DNA from: Actinidia chinensis
Taxonomy: Eukaryota > Streptophyta > Magnoliopsida > Ericales > Actinidiaceae
Direction of reading: 5' to 3'
Assembly (NCBI GenBank): GCA_009663005.1
Contig: VIGQ01000472.1
Coordinates: 1 to 17,503 of the forward strand
Length of the DNA: 17,503 nt
The notes under the pieces are model-generated. The model made no database searches, was not told the origin of the DNA, and was given only the letters and a program-made list of their open reading frames with translations. Positions 9,469 to 17,503 of this stretch are shown here, piece after piece (within the stretch, counting starts at the first letter, position 1; each line of letters opens with the position of its first letter). Both the position numbers and the translations under genes were made by a program.

Positions 9469-9819
9469 GTGTTTCAATACTTCCTGCCGGCTGCGAGAAA
9501 GTCAGTGAGACCAACATCTCCGTGTCCCAGTCCCCCCACAGCTCCTTCCTTGCCCTACGAGAAACCCCGGCAACCCCCCGCTCGACTCGGTAGACTTCCA
9601 TCCATCTGTTCTAGCGAGATCCTCATTCTCGATACTACGGGTAAAGCCTCTTCCTTCCTGGCTGGACCTAATCGAGCCCGACTACGGAGACAAGATAAAA
9701 GGACGTGTCGGGCGGGAGTGAAACTCTATGTGCGGTGTGAAACCAAGCCCCCAACCCGTCAAACGACGCTGTTCGCATGGGCTCCAATTCTGTGCCTTAC
9801 AAAGCCTGCAGATAACTGA
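9469..9819 (+). other. 116-codon open frame, coding status doubtful
   Basis: The frame begins MFQYFLPAARKSVRPTSP and is rich in proline, arginine and serine without any recognised domain. A minus-strand frame (9377-9601) overlaps its first half. Its second half coincides with a compact hairpin pair at 9676-9727, which argues that any selection here may act on RNA rather than protein. I do not support it as a gene. Confidence 0.15.
9676..9727 (+). other. Two adjacent hairpins, structured-RNA-like element
   Basis: Bases 9676-9682 (gcccgac) pair perfectly with 9707-9713 (gtcgggc) around a 24-base loop. Directly after this, 9715-9718 pairs with 9724-9727 around a tgaaa loop. The second hairpin and the following atgtgcggt resemble the loop and 3' arm of group II intron domain V (a GAAA loop followed by a GTACGGT-like arm). 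However, the 5' arm needed to pair with that 3' arm is absent, so it is not a working domain V. A decayed intron end or a chance structure are both possible. Confidence 0.3.
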
Positions 9820-10916
9820 TTTTATAGTCTTTATATCTGAAGAAGTCAATAATGATAAAGCTTATTTACAGTAACTAAACTTTTGATAACCAACGTCAAG
9901 CGAAACTGTAACGTACTCTTCGGCGAACCTCTTGTTAGGTATCTGCGGGTCCAATCCACACTAATGTCCTGCCAACTCACGGAAGGAAGAGTGGGAGACA
10001 GAAGACTGACACGATTAGATGCTCGGCCCCTACCTATGAAAGAGAGTCTTTCTCTTTTTTATAGTTTAAGCTTTTTGGCCTCTTTCCCCTGTGGATTGAT
10101 TTAAGGACCATGAAAAAAGCGGTCTTTTTTTGGCATCAAAATGAATACTTCTCCCTTTCTGGCTAGTGAACATATATTTATAATAAATAGAGGAGGGGGG
10201 AGGGTTATGCGAAGCGCGAGCTCTTTTCTTAAACGCAAGGGACTTCCGGGAAGTGCAGCAAGAATCGGTAAAAACCATACAAGCTGTAGTCGTTCTGAAC
10301 AACCTTATGTCGCATTTCAAGCAGGCACCAGCTAGCTAGAACTATAAGAAGGCGACAGATGACGATTGTGAACCTACCCTATATCAAGAACCTTCCGCAT
10401 CTTACTTTCACATCTACCGTAACCCTTATTGCTTGAATGAATAGATTTCGATCCCCTAATGGTTATTCTATTCTAAGCCCCAAGGCTTGTCTTGTGAGTC
10501 TTTCTTCTCCCAAGTTCTGAGTCATTCTGAGCTTAGGCTGTAAAGGACTCTCTTGAGCCACCCCACCTCGGTTCACCTCAGCTTCTCGCATGAGCCAATC
10601 TAAAGCTTTCCCCAAACGGCTTTACTACTCGTCTTGCTTGCCTCGGCTTCTTCTTAAGGGCCCTGGAATTCTTTATTGGACTTTATCAAACGGAGCTTTA
10701 CTTAAAGGTGTTCCTCAGCTCTAGTTATCCTAGCTTCCTCCTTTCGCTTTTTTTGCTTTCCCTTCCTGGGCCTCCCCTATCTACTCTGGCTAATACGGGA
10801 TCGGTTCGATCTACTAGCTATAAATAAGTAGTTAGAGTAGCACGAAGGCTCATGCTCTAGGGTCGCGTCTTTTGAATATGGGTGTACCAATTCTCTTCTA
10901 AATGTCAAGCTAAGGA
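9820..10916. other. Intergenic DNA with T-rich hairpins
   Basis: No gene is recognised. Two small hairpins are seen: one around aaagaga / tctcttt near 10040-10060, and aaaaaag (10113-10119) with cttttttt (from 10124) around the loop cggt. The latter looks like a weak terminator-type structure, but its stem is almost all A/T and intrinsic terminators are not established in plant mitochondria. Short frames at 9883-10104 and 10066-10335 overlap on both strands and have no domain. Confidence 0.45.
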
Positions 10917-11270
10917 ATGCCCCTATTTTATGAAGGCTTCGTATCTCATATCGATTTGGAAGTGAAAGCCCATTGGACGGGCTATTGCCTGATTGTTATT
11001 CTGCCTCCTGCTCTCATTCGCTTGAGTAGTACCCTTCGTTCAACTCTCCTTCAACCTCCATCCTTTGGTGCCAGACTGAGAATGAACTCAGGACCCAGGA
11101 ATGCAGATAGAGATAACCCTAGAAAGAGATTCATCAGCCCGCACCCTTTCGACCGATCAGAGTCCAGTGGGGCAAGTACCGAAAGAGTTCACAAAAGAAA
11201 GTACCGGCTGAAATCTCATAGGTTCGTAACCTCCGGCTATCCGAAGGCTTCGAAAGACTATGTTCTCTAA
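10917..11270 (+). CDS. Hypothetical ORF, 117 codons, no family recognised
   Basis: An ATG at 10917 opens a frame to TAA at 11268-11270. The predicted peptide has a moderately hydrophobic part (about residues 23-36, GYCLIVILPPALIR) and a basic, serine-rich C-terminal half. No known domain, chimeric segment of a mitochondrial gene or promoter is visible. Frames of this length are expected by chance in a window this long, so coding is unlikely, though unknown mitochondrial ORFs do occur. Confidence 0.15.
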   Translation: MPLFYEGFVSHIDLEVKAHWTGYCLIVILPPALIRLSSTLRSTLLQPPSFGARLRMNSGPRNADRDNPRKRFISPHPFDRSESSGASTERVHKRKYRLKSHRFVTSGYPKASKDYVL

Positions 11271-13060
11271 GGGTGATCTAGAAGCCCGAGACAGCGGGTA
11301 AGTACACATATTCTGATGGTCGCTTTCCTCCCCTACTAAGTAAAGCACCAAAGTCAAGCAAGCCTCACAGTCTTTCGGGCTCAGGCCTTCTCAGTATAAG
11401 TGGGCTTCCAAATCATGAATCTTTTCTGGCAGACTATCTATAGTAAATGGCCTTTTATTTTTCTTCCTCCTCGCCTGACTTTGAAGTTCGAAGGTTCCTC
11501 TCCTTCACCGTACAGTTTGCTTCGCTCTTAACTGAATATTACTATTCCCAACCCCTCTTGGCGACCAACCAAGACGGGCGCGAAGATGAGCTAATCCCCT
11601 AACGCTCCTTAAGGTCAGGGGCCGAAGGAGACTCGCCCTAATCGAATAAGTAAGGGAGGAGGGGAGTAGTAAGAAATTCTTTTCCATTCCTTTGGAACAT
11701 AGTACAGCCAGCCAGGTGGAGAAGAGTCCATATCGAGGTAGCCAACCGATTTACAAGAGCATTACTGAGGAAATGTCAATTAGCTGAGTAGTGATAGGAA
11801 TTACGATTACTTAATCTCGATCCCCCCTTGACTTAGTGGGGGAGTGAATAGATCTTTAACCGATCGACGGCTTGAATTCTTTGTCCTATTATCTTTAGTC
11901 TTGAGTCCATTATTAAGGCTAAAGCATTAGTTCCTGCCTATGAGGGGTTGAAGCTTCTCTTTGAAGACATTCTTTTTATACCGCCTTCATAGAATACTAT
12001 TTTGAATTCATTTCCCCCCTTCCTTGAAACGATAAGTACGTTCGCACGAAGAGGGATCGGGATAAGATAAGGAAGAGAGAAGCGCTTGTTCATTCCGTTC
12101 TTATGGGAGAATAAAGCCTGGCGACTAAGAGCGATCACTCATCGCAGACCAAGAAGACTAAAAAAGAGAGGTCAAGACCAGAATTTCGTATTAGATGATC
12201 TTAAGATAGCCCCCACTGTTTATCTTCCGTGCATAGCTCGCGAAGATAAAACATGAAAGGTTTTTCATTCCTCGTTCCATTTAATCTCCCGCGACAAGGT
12301 TAACTAAGCTAGAAGAATGCACCTTTATCTCGGAAAGCCAGCCGGTGAGAAGCCTACGGTTATCGGAAGGTGAGGTTTTTATGTACTACACCACACGGCC
12401 GGGGAAGCAAGATCGATCTATTGATAAAACTGAAAGGCACGTAATAACGGAAAGTAAGTAATGAAAATGCCTTTCCCTGATACTTCCCTAATTCGTAAAA
12501 GAAAGATATAGGGACAGATCCCTGTCTTCAGAGCCAAACCCGTGTAACGTTCAAAGTCACGTCTTGCCTATCTTTATCTCATGTTCATGAACACTCTTTA
12601 CGAGAGGCGGGCCAAGGCTAAAGGAGATGGGAGATCAAAAAAGTAGAATCCTTTCCCCTGACTATATAGGGCGGGGCATTAGACCGATTTTATCTAAGAG
12701 TGCCAAGAAAGAAGTCGATACTTTCATTTTCTGGGATTTATTGAGAAGAAATTTCAGTACATTACATATAGTGCGAAATTGAAAACAAAGAGATATGAAT
12801 TGAGAAGGTCGGCAAATTCAGAAAGCCAGCCTGATATTGTGTACACTCCGTGAGGAGGAAGTGGTAGGGGTTCTTAGGTTGGGCTCGGAAGCGTTAGGGT
12901 TGGACACCATAGCATTGGTGAGCTTTTTTTTTCCATAAAGAGAGGCAAGCGGAAAGCTTGTCTTAGCATAGAAAGGTAGATAGGAACCTAAATTAGTCAT
13001 TTTAGTATTAACCTGATAGGACCCTTAGTCCCTTTCCTTTTGTTCAAGAATAGCCGAGAA
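11271..13060. other. Intergenic DNA, no gene recognised
   Basis: Only frames of 60-66 codons occur (11157-11357 minus, 11505-11687 minus, 11938-12138 minus, 12818-13000 minus). None carries a recognised domain. The 14-base word ggccgaaggagact at 11620-11633 also occurs at 991-1004. I looked for tRNA T-arms and intron domain V and found neither. Confidence 0.55.
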
Positions 13061-14270
13061 AAACCTTTTGTTTAGTTTGCCCGGGAGGGGTATAGTCGTA
13101 CATCCTTCCTACTCACTTCATTTACGGCTTGTCGGATCATTTGGCAGTATCGGAGTAAAGGGGGGACTAGACTTTTTGGGCTCGAAAAGGGATCGGAGGG
13201 AAAGGATGAGAGCTAGAGTGCGGGAAGGGTGGACGCTTCAGACGACTCTTTGCCTTTGAAGACGGATAGTTTTTTGGCATGCAAACTCCAAGCAGGCGCC
13301 AAGGTCGGGAGGCCGGAGTATGATAGGATGGAGGAGTCAAAGCAATCATAGTCTTTAATCCTATAGCAATCCTAATTGGGTCACCATACTAACACGTGTA
13401 TTCAAAATCTGAAATCTTTCCTCTCAGGGTTTCCCTCAATTTACTAATGAATGGCAGGCCCCAAGCCGGATTCAGCCCCAGAAGGCGCCTATTTGAGTAG
13501 GCAAGTGCAAGAAAGAATAGAAAATGCCGGGTCCTTTGAAAAGAAAACAAAGACGGCAGGCCAGGGGAAAGGGGAAGTCTAAATCAAAGCCGAAAACTAT
13601 GTTAGTGAAAGTCGGGCCCTACTATCAAAGGCACAAGAATCTCACTGGAAGGCCACAATGCAGGGGTAAAGAAGATGTTGATTGCTTCCCGTCTGTCTTT
13701 TAATAATTCGAACTATTGACCTATAACGAGAATAACGGGGAGAAGGCTAAGGGGCAAAGGGCAAAAGAGGGTCTTTTCTTACAATGAACTTTAGCTTTAT
13801 GGTGGGATCTTACTGAATAATTACTATATGCTTTTCTCTTCTAAGAGTTCCCTTAAGCAGCTTTCCCGTTCTTGGTAATCGAAGTCCGTGGGCTAACGTG
13901 TACCTATCTAACTATGTCTGTCGGATTTCGATCCCTTCCTTATTCTATCGTGGATTATTGTAAAACCTAACTAAAACACGTCTCTTAAAATACCCATACC
14001 GATACAATAAATAGCGGTGAAAAGACCGAAAAGAACGGAGAACGATAACCTAGACGGGACAGCATTTGTTAAGTTCATTCATTAACGCATTAAGCTCATC
14101 ATTAACTCCTTGAGATTTCACCCTACTTCCTTCTTCTTTTTCGTCTCACTCGGGTTTGGCGGGTCCAAAGATCATCCGTCAAATCTTCTTCGTAGCTGAA
14201 CTGAGCCTGAGCCTAAGAGCCTATCTATTGAGGTAAGTCAAAAGCCCTGCGATTCGCTCTCATTCCGTGT
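13061..14270. other. Intergenic DNA, no gene recognised
   Basis: No frame longer than 63 codons is open here and I see no RNA gene, promoter or repeat of note. Purine-rich tracts (for example around 13160-13230 and 13540-13580) alternate with mixed sequence. Nothing supports a functional assignment. Confidence 0.55.
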
Positions 14271-15163
14271 TTGAAATTGCTACGTGTTCGCTCTCTCGCC
14301 ATCTGCTTATCTGTAATAGATGTGAGTTCAAACTTGGAAGGGAGTCGAACCTTGACTCAACTCAAAGGGCAAGCGCTGAGACTTCTTCCATCCTCGTGTC
14401 TCTTCTTGTCTCGCTCGTCGCTGGTTTTGGTCCCGGCTGAACCTTATCTCCCCCCCCTTCCTTCCACACCGGTTCGCCTCACGTTGGACCGCCTTCTGGC
14501 CACCCCGCCTTATCCGACCCGCATTGATCAAATGAAAACCGTCAATTGTCAGTATCATACTAGTTTATTGCTATGCGCTACAGCCTAATCGTATCCCAGC
14601 CTGATACTAAGTACTAGTAAGAAGGGTGCTTTGAAGTTCGAAAAGTGGCTTCCAGATACCAGAGATAGTGCCTCATATAGGGTCCATGATCTCAGTTTTC
14701 TTTGTAGGAATTGTCCCACCCCTCTCCGCTTCCTCACGCCACCTATAAGCTCTACTTCATCCCAGCCCGCACCATACGTTCTCAGATACGAAACGAAACT
14801 TTATTTCACACGCTCCGGGAATACACCAGCAGAAGTGATCCTCGGTTCAGACATAGGGACTCACATATTCACTTAGCGGAAACGCAGAAACGAGATAGGT
14901 ATCGGGTACTTGGAAAAGCTTGAAGAGTCACAATAATGAAGGAGCACTGCATAGCCATTCCACGACTATGGAAATCGGGATCATGGGGTGAGGAAAGAAA
15001 GAACATGTGTCAGGTGTGGATATCGAGAGGTAGAAATCGGTGGAACTGATTTCAAACGGAATTAGTTAGACACGCTTGCTTAGCACCGCTGGCGTAAGAT
15101 ATCTATTTGGAAGTTCAATGAGCTACGCAGAAGGGAGAATCCTTGGGGCACTATTCTTTTGTG
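14271..15163. other. Intergenic DNA with two overlapping short ORF clusters
   Basis: Frames at 14271-14588 (+, 105 codons) and 14328-14558 (minus) overlap each other, and frames at 14631-14876 and 14711-14923 overlap on the + strand. The 14711-14923 frame encodes a peptide rich in arginine, histidine and threonine with no recognised domain. From about 14930 to 15163 nothing is open. I do not support any of these as genes. Confidence 0.45.
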
Positions 15164-15526
15164 CTATATACAAGTGTGCGTGAGGTGAAGCTGTGGTGCC
15201 TCGTGAGTAGGCAGTGAGCTCCGCAACAAAAGCGAAGCGAGCCGCGCTAGCGCCCCACTCCTAACAAGGGGTCTATAGATTGAACGAATTTCTTCACCAG
15301 CTGCATCGAAAATACGGGGGATCCATACCTAGTAACGTCTCTTTATAGATAGATAGAAGTCCCCCGTTCTTCCTAATGTAGAGCTAGAACTAGCTGCTAA
15401 TAAAAACCCAAAATGAGATAATGTTTGGAAAATACCGCGATCACTATACATGAGTACCACTTGCTCACTCAATCGCCCATTCCAAAAAAAGCGGCTGCTA
15501 ATTTGCACTAATGCTAATGGGGACAT
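15164..15526 (-). pseudogene. Interrupted minus-strand frame of unknown family
   Basis: An ATG at 15526-15524 opens a frame that reads MSPLALVQISSRFFWNGRLS and onward for 65 residues to a TAG at 15331-15329. The same frame then stays open for 54 more codons, including WIPRIFDAAGEEIRSIYRPL, and ends at TAG 15166-15164. Both halves have a protein-like mix of residues and one mildly hydrophobic patch (FQTLSHFGFLLAAS). The single stop suggests a 120-codon ORF broken by one substitution. U-to-C editing, known from some ferns, lycophytes and hornworts, could in principle turn TAG into CAG. I do not recognise the family. Confidence 0.25.
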
Positions 15527-15577
15527 CGATCAAGAAGCTGCGGAGCTGCATCTAATTGAAAAAAAAAATAGAATATA

Positions 15578-15853
15578 GTGCCAACTCTGATAGTTGCGCT
15601 CAACCTTACTACGCTACTACGCCACCCAGCTGATAAAAGGTTTTCGAAATTCCGCATCGGCGTGCAGGCAACTAAATGCCGATCAATCCGTTTAAAGGGA
15701 GCCTTATCACAAAGCGGGCAAACAAGAAGATTTGACCTGAGTGATGATGGGCCGGATCTTCGAAGGCGAGAGGCCTTTCACATAAAGACGTATGAGAAAC
15801 GGAGGGTCGAGGAGAGGCTTTTTGTCACGATCCACCCAACCCAGCTAAGCTAA
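15578..15853 (+). other. 91-codon open frame, coding status doubtful
   Basis: The frame encodes a basic peptide beginning MPTLIVALNLTTLLRHPADK, with an arginine-rich C-terminal part. There is no recognised domain and no supported regulatory signal upstream. Its end lies about 15 bases before the CATAAGAGA motif at 15868. I treat it as probably non-coding. Confidence 0.12.
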
Positions 15854-15867
15854 TAAATGCTGCATTG

Positions 15868-15876
15868 CATAAGAGA
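15868..15876 (+). promoter_or_regulatory. Candidate plant mitochondrial CRTA-type promoter core
   Basis: The word CATAAGAGA matches the core of the conserved plant mitochondrial promoter (C-R-T-A followed by AGAGA). The upstream bases are only partly A/T-rich (ctaataaatgctgcattg), so the usual AT box is weak. The nearest downstream frame is the unknown ORF at 16357, almost 500 bases away. A 9-base match can arise by chance in 17.5 kb searched on two strands, so confidence is low. Confidence 0.25.
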
Positions 15877-16347
15877 GTGTGAGGCCGGCCCCTGCCCATC
15901 AGAGGTGCAACCGCCAACATATGCAAAGGGGTAAAGAGAGAGTCAATGGAAATACCAAATCCATGACTTTGATTTGGTTCGTACCATCTGGTCATCGATC
16001 ACTTCTGTGGTCCGGTTGGTGAGTCACCAACAAAAAGCCCTCGAGAAAGGTCAGCAAATATGTTTATGAAATGTCAGCGGTCTCATTTATGCGATGCCCC
16101 TGCCTTGTGTTCGTGTGTGTTTATTGTTGCGCTTTCTTCACGTCAGCGCCATGCTCTTTGCTTCCCTTTATCGAAAGAGAGACCGTTGTCTTGAGAGTGA
16201 AAAGCACCGGCAAGCGGTATAGAATCGGATAGTCCCCATCTTAGTCGCAGCGAACTTAAATGGTGCAGCTCATATCAGAATCATTAGTGAAAGAAGACCA
16301 ACGACGATCCTATCTAAAGGAGAAGGAGTGTAGGAGGAGTCAGTCAG
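15877..16347. other. Intergenic DNA, no gene recognised
   Basis: No open frame of note occurs on the + strand, and only the start of the minus frame 16270-16479 enters from the right. No tRNA, repeat or intron signature is seen. If the motif at 15868 is a real promoter, this would be a long 5' leader for the ORF at 16357. Confidence 0.45.
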
Positions 16348-16779
16348 TTGTTCTGTATGAAGATCGAGGTTGTCTACGATCTGATCAATTATGCCATTCA
16401 TCAAGAGTCTTCTACAGAGGGAAAGCCTGTTAGCAGTAAGTTGGGAGGAACGATCTCCCATGAGATTCCTATGCTTCATTCCATTCCAGTGGCTCGACCA
16501 GTAACCACATGTGCGAAACTAAAAATCCATGTTTCTAAGGCGACAGTAGAACCTCATTTAGACCAAGTTGTTGCTGAAACCGGAAAAAAGACCACCGGTT
16601 TTTCGCACAGCTTGCTCATTATGCGGGTCCACTGTATATCGGTTATTTGGGCCGAAGAAGCTCGGACGGTTGGAGTTCTTACCTTCTTGGACCTCATGGA
16701 CCAAGATCATGCTTTCATTATATGGGCAATACCGATCTACGTTTTAGTAGATTCATATGGTGTAGAAAAAAGTTTCTAA
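16348..16779 (+). CDS. Hypothetical ORF, 140 codons from ATG, unknown family
   Basis: The frame opens with TTG at 16348; the first ATG is at 16357, giving about 140 residues ending at TAA 16777-16779. The N-terminal part (KIEVVYDLINYAIHQESSTE) is acidic, the middle is mixed, and near residues 110-130 there is a hydrophobic stretch (FIIWAIPIYVLV) that could be a membrane segment. A minus-strand frame (16270-16479) and another + frame (16647-16946) overlap it, so the coding frame is not certain. A 7-pair hairpin at 16577-16601 lies inside it. It is the longest uninterrupted frame in the window and lies downstream of the CATAAGAGA motif. No similarity to known mitochondrial proteins is recognised. 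Short unknown ORFs in plant mitochondria are usually not conserved. Confidence 0.2.
   Translation: MFCMKIEVVYDLINYAIHQESSTEGKPVSSKLGGTISHEIPMLHSIPVARPVTTCAKLKIHVSKATVEPHLDQVVAETGKKTTGFSHSLLIMRVHCISVIWAEEARTVGVLTFLDLMDQDHAFIIWAIPIYVLVDSYGVEKSF
16577..16601. repeat. 7-pair hairpin followed by T run
   Basis: aaaccgg at 16577-16583 pairs with ccggttt at 16595-16601 around an 11-base loop, and more Ts follow. The shape is like a bacterial-type terminator, but it lies within an open frame and no gene ends beside it. Confidence 0.45.
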
Positions 16780-17503
16780 TTTGGATGAAGTGGAAACATC
16801 TCTTTACCATTTTTACTATTTACCCAGTTTCATATCTTTGTTTTCGTGTGTTCCCGGGAGGAATTAGACTCTCTCCAATCTCGGGGATACCACTAAATCA
16901 CTACGAAGGCCATAGAGTCAATAGGTCGGGGAAAGAAAGAGTCTGAGGTCGGGTTGGACGACATCAATCTTGTTGGGCCACCACCCCTAGAGTTGAGATA
17001 TATATAATCCTTTCTTCTAAATAAAAAAAGAGATTCTTATTATTTTATTTGAATTCAAAAAAAGATTGCAAATCTATTATTTTAAATCAGCTGCAAGACC
17101 CAAACAGGGTGCAAGAACCGAAAGCCCCTCTTTGAAGTTCCTACCCATATACATGAACACGGCCTATACATACCCCGGCTAACATTCTTGGAACAAACAA
17201 TCGTAATTCGAAGGTCCCGGCGGATAATTTGCCATTTTTTTTTATCTTGTGTAACCTAACGAGACGAAATTGGAAAAAGAGATACGAACGGAACGAGCGA
17301 AGAACACCAATCGGATGAAACGAACAATAAACCATTCTGTTTCAATAGAGTGTACGAGAAACGGTTGGGGGCAAGGAAGTGGTGCAGTGGTTGGACTTTT
17401 GGCGAGCTGTAATATCCACCCACTGCTGATTTGATTCTAAGAGCTCACGAGATGAAATACACACAGAAGAGTCAAGACCAGGCTCCCTATAACTCTTGTT
17501 TAA
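16780..17503. other. Intergenic DNA with an AT-rich island
   Basis: The end of a + frame (16647-16946) enters from the left. Bases about 16995-17090 are strongly A/T-rich with A runs and a 12-base perfect palindrome tttgaattcaaa at 17048-17059, a composition closer to plastid or nuclear spacer DNA. The remainder to 17503 holds a 64-codon minus frame (17141-17335) with no recognised domain. No tRNA or promoter is evident. Confidence 0.45.

Noticed and set aside
9714..9745. Group II intron domain V
   Set aside because: The loop and 3' arm look similar, but the upstream bases cannot pair with the 3' arm, so the essential lower helix is missing.
10113..10131. Intrinsic terminator
   Set aside because: The stem is six A-T pairs and one G-C pair, no gene ends before it, and such terminators are not established in plant mitochondria.
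14310..14350. Possible tRNA T-arm (gagttcaaactt, gagtcgaacc)
   Set aside because: No acceptor stem, D-arm or anticodon arm can be placed at the right distance on either strand.
17371..17430. tRNA-like start (gtggtgcagtggttgg)
   Set aside because: No T-arm or closing acceptor stem follows at tRNA distance.
1..17503. Conserved mitochondrial genes, rRNAs, plastid genes or a CRISPR array
   Set aside because: I looked for known protein motifs of respiratory, ribosomal and cytochrome c maturation genes, rRNA signatures and regularly spaced repeats on both strands and recognised none; a database search would settle short or very diverged pieces.

Overview
The window most resembles non-coding (intergenic) DNA of a land-plant mitochondrial genome. 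This rests on the overall character of the sequence. Base composition is intermediate, with local AT-rich and pyrimidine-rich tracts. CpG is not visibly depleted, unlike typical methylated plant nuclear intergenic DNA. No bacterial-style operons or ribosome-binding sites are seen, one plant-mitochondrial-type CATAAGAGA motif is present, and a broken nuclear-type LTR retrotransposon is embedded in it. I recognise no complete conserved mitochondrial or plastid gene, rRNA or tRNA anywhere. A nuclear origin of the contig cannot be excluded from the sequence alone.

Layout. Bases 1-1760 hold no recognisable gene, only a strong short hairpin at 66-84. Bases 1763-2578 hold one reading frame on the + strand that is open except for two stops close together near 2160; it looks like an interrupted ORF of unknown family. 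Bases 2579-4840 are intergenic: an AT-rich stretch, then a region of short ORFs on both strands, then pyrimidine-rich DNA with small tandem words. Bases about 4849-6160 are the one confidently identified element: a decayed + strand fragment of a Ty3/gypsy retrotransposon pol. It carries the end of the reverse transcriptase, the RNase H and the zinc-binding start of the integrase, in that order, with many frameshifts and stops. Bases 6180-9460 are unidentified, with a weak minus-strand resemblance to a gypsy gag near 7215-7370. Around 9676-9727 two adjacent hairpins form a compact RNA-like structure. Bases 9820-15100 are intergenic with only short unsupported ORFs. A minus-strand frame at 15526-15164 is interrupted by one TAG. 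A candidate mitochondrial promoter core lies at 15868-15876. A 140-codon + strand ORF of unknown family lies at 16357-16779. The right end is AT-rich and then featureless.

No set of genes here works together as a pathway. The biology visible is genome turnover: import and decay of a nuclear retroelement, accumulation of non-conserved ORFs, and scattered hairpins. I found no convincing previously undescribed system. The unidentified interrupted frames are the best targets for follow-up.
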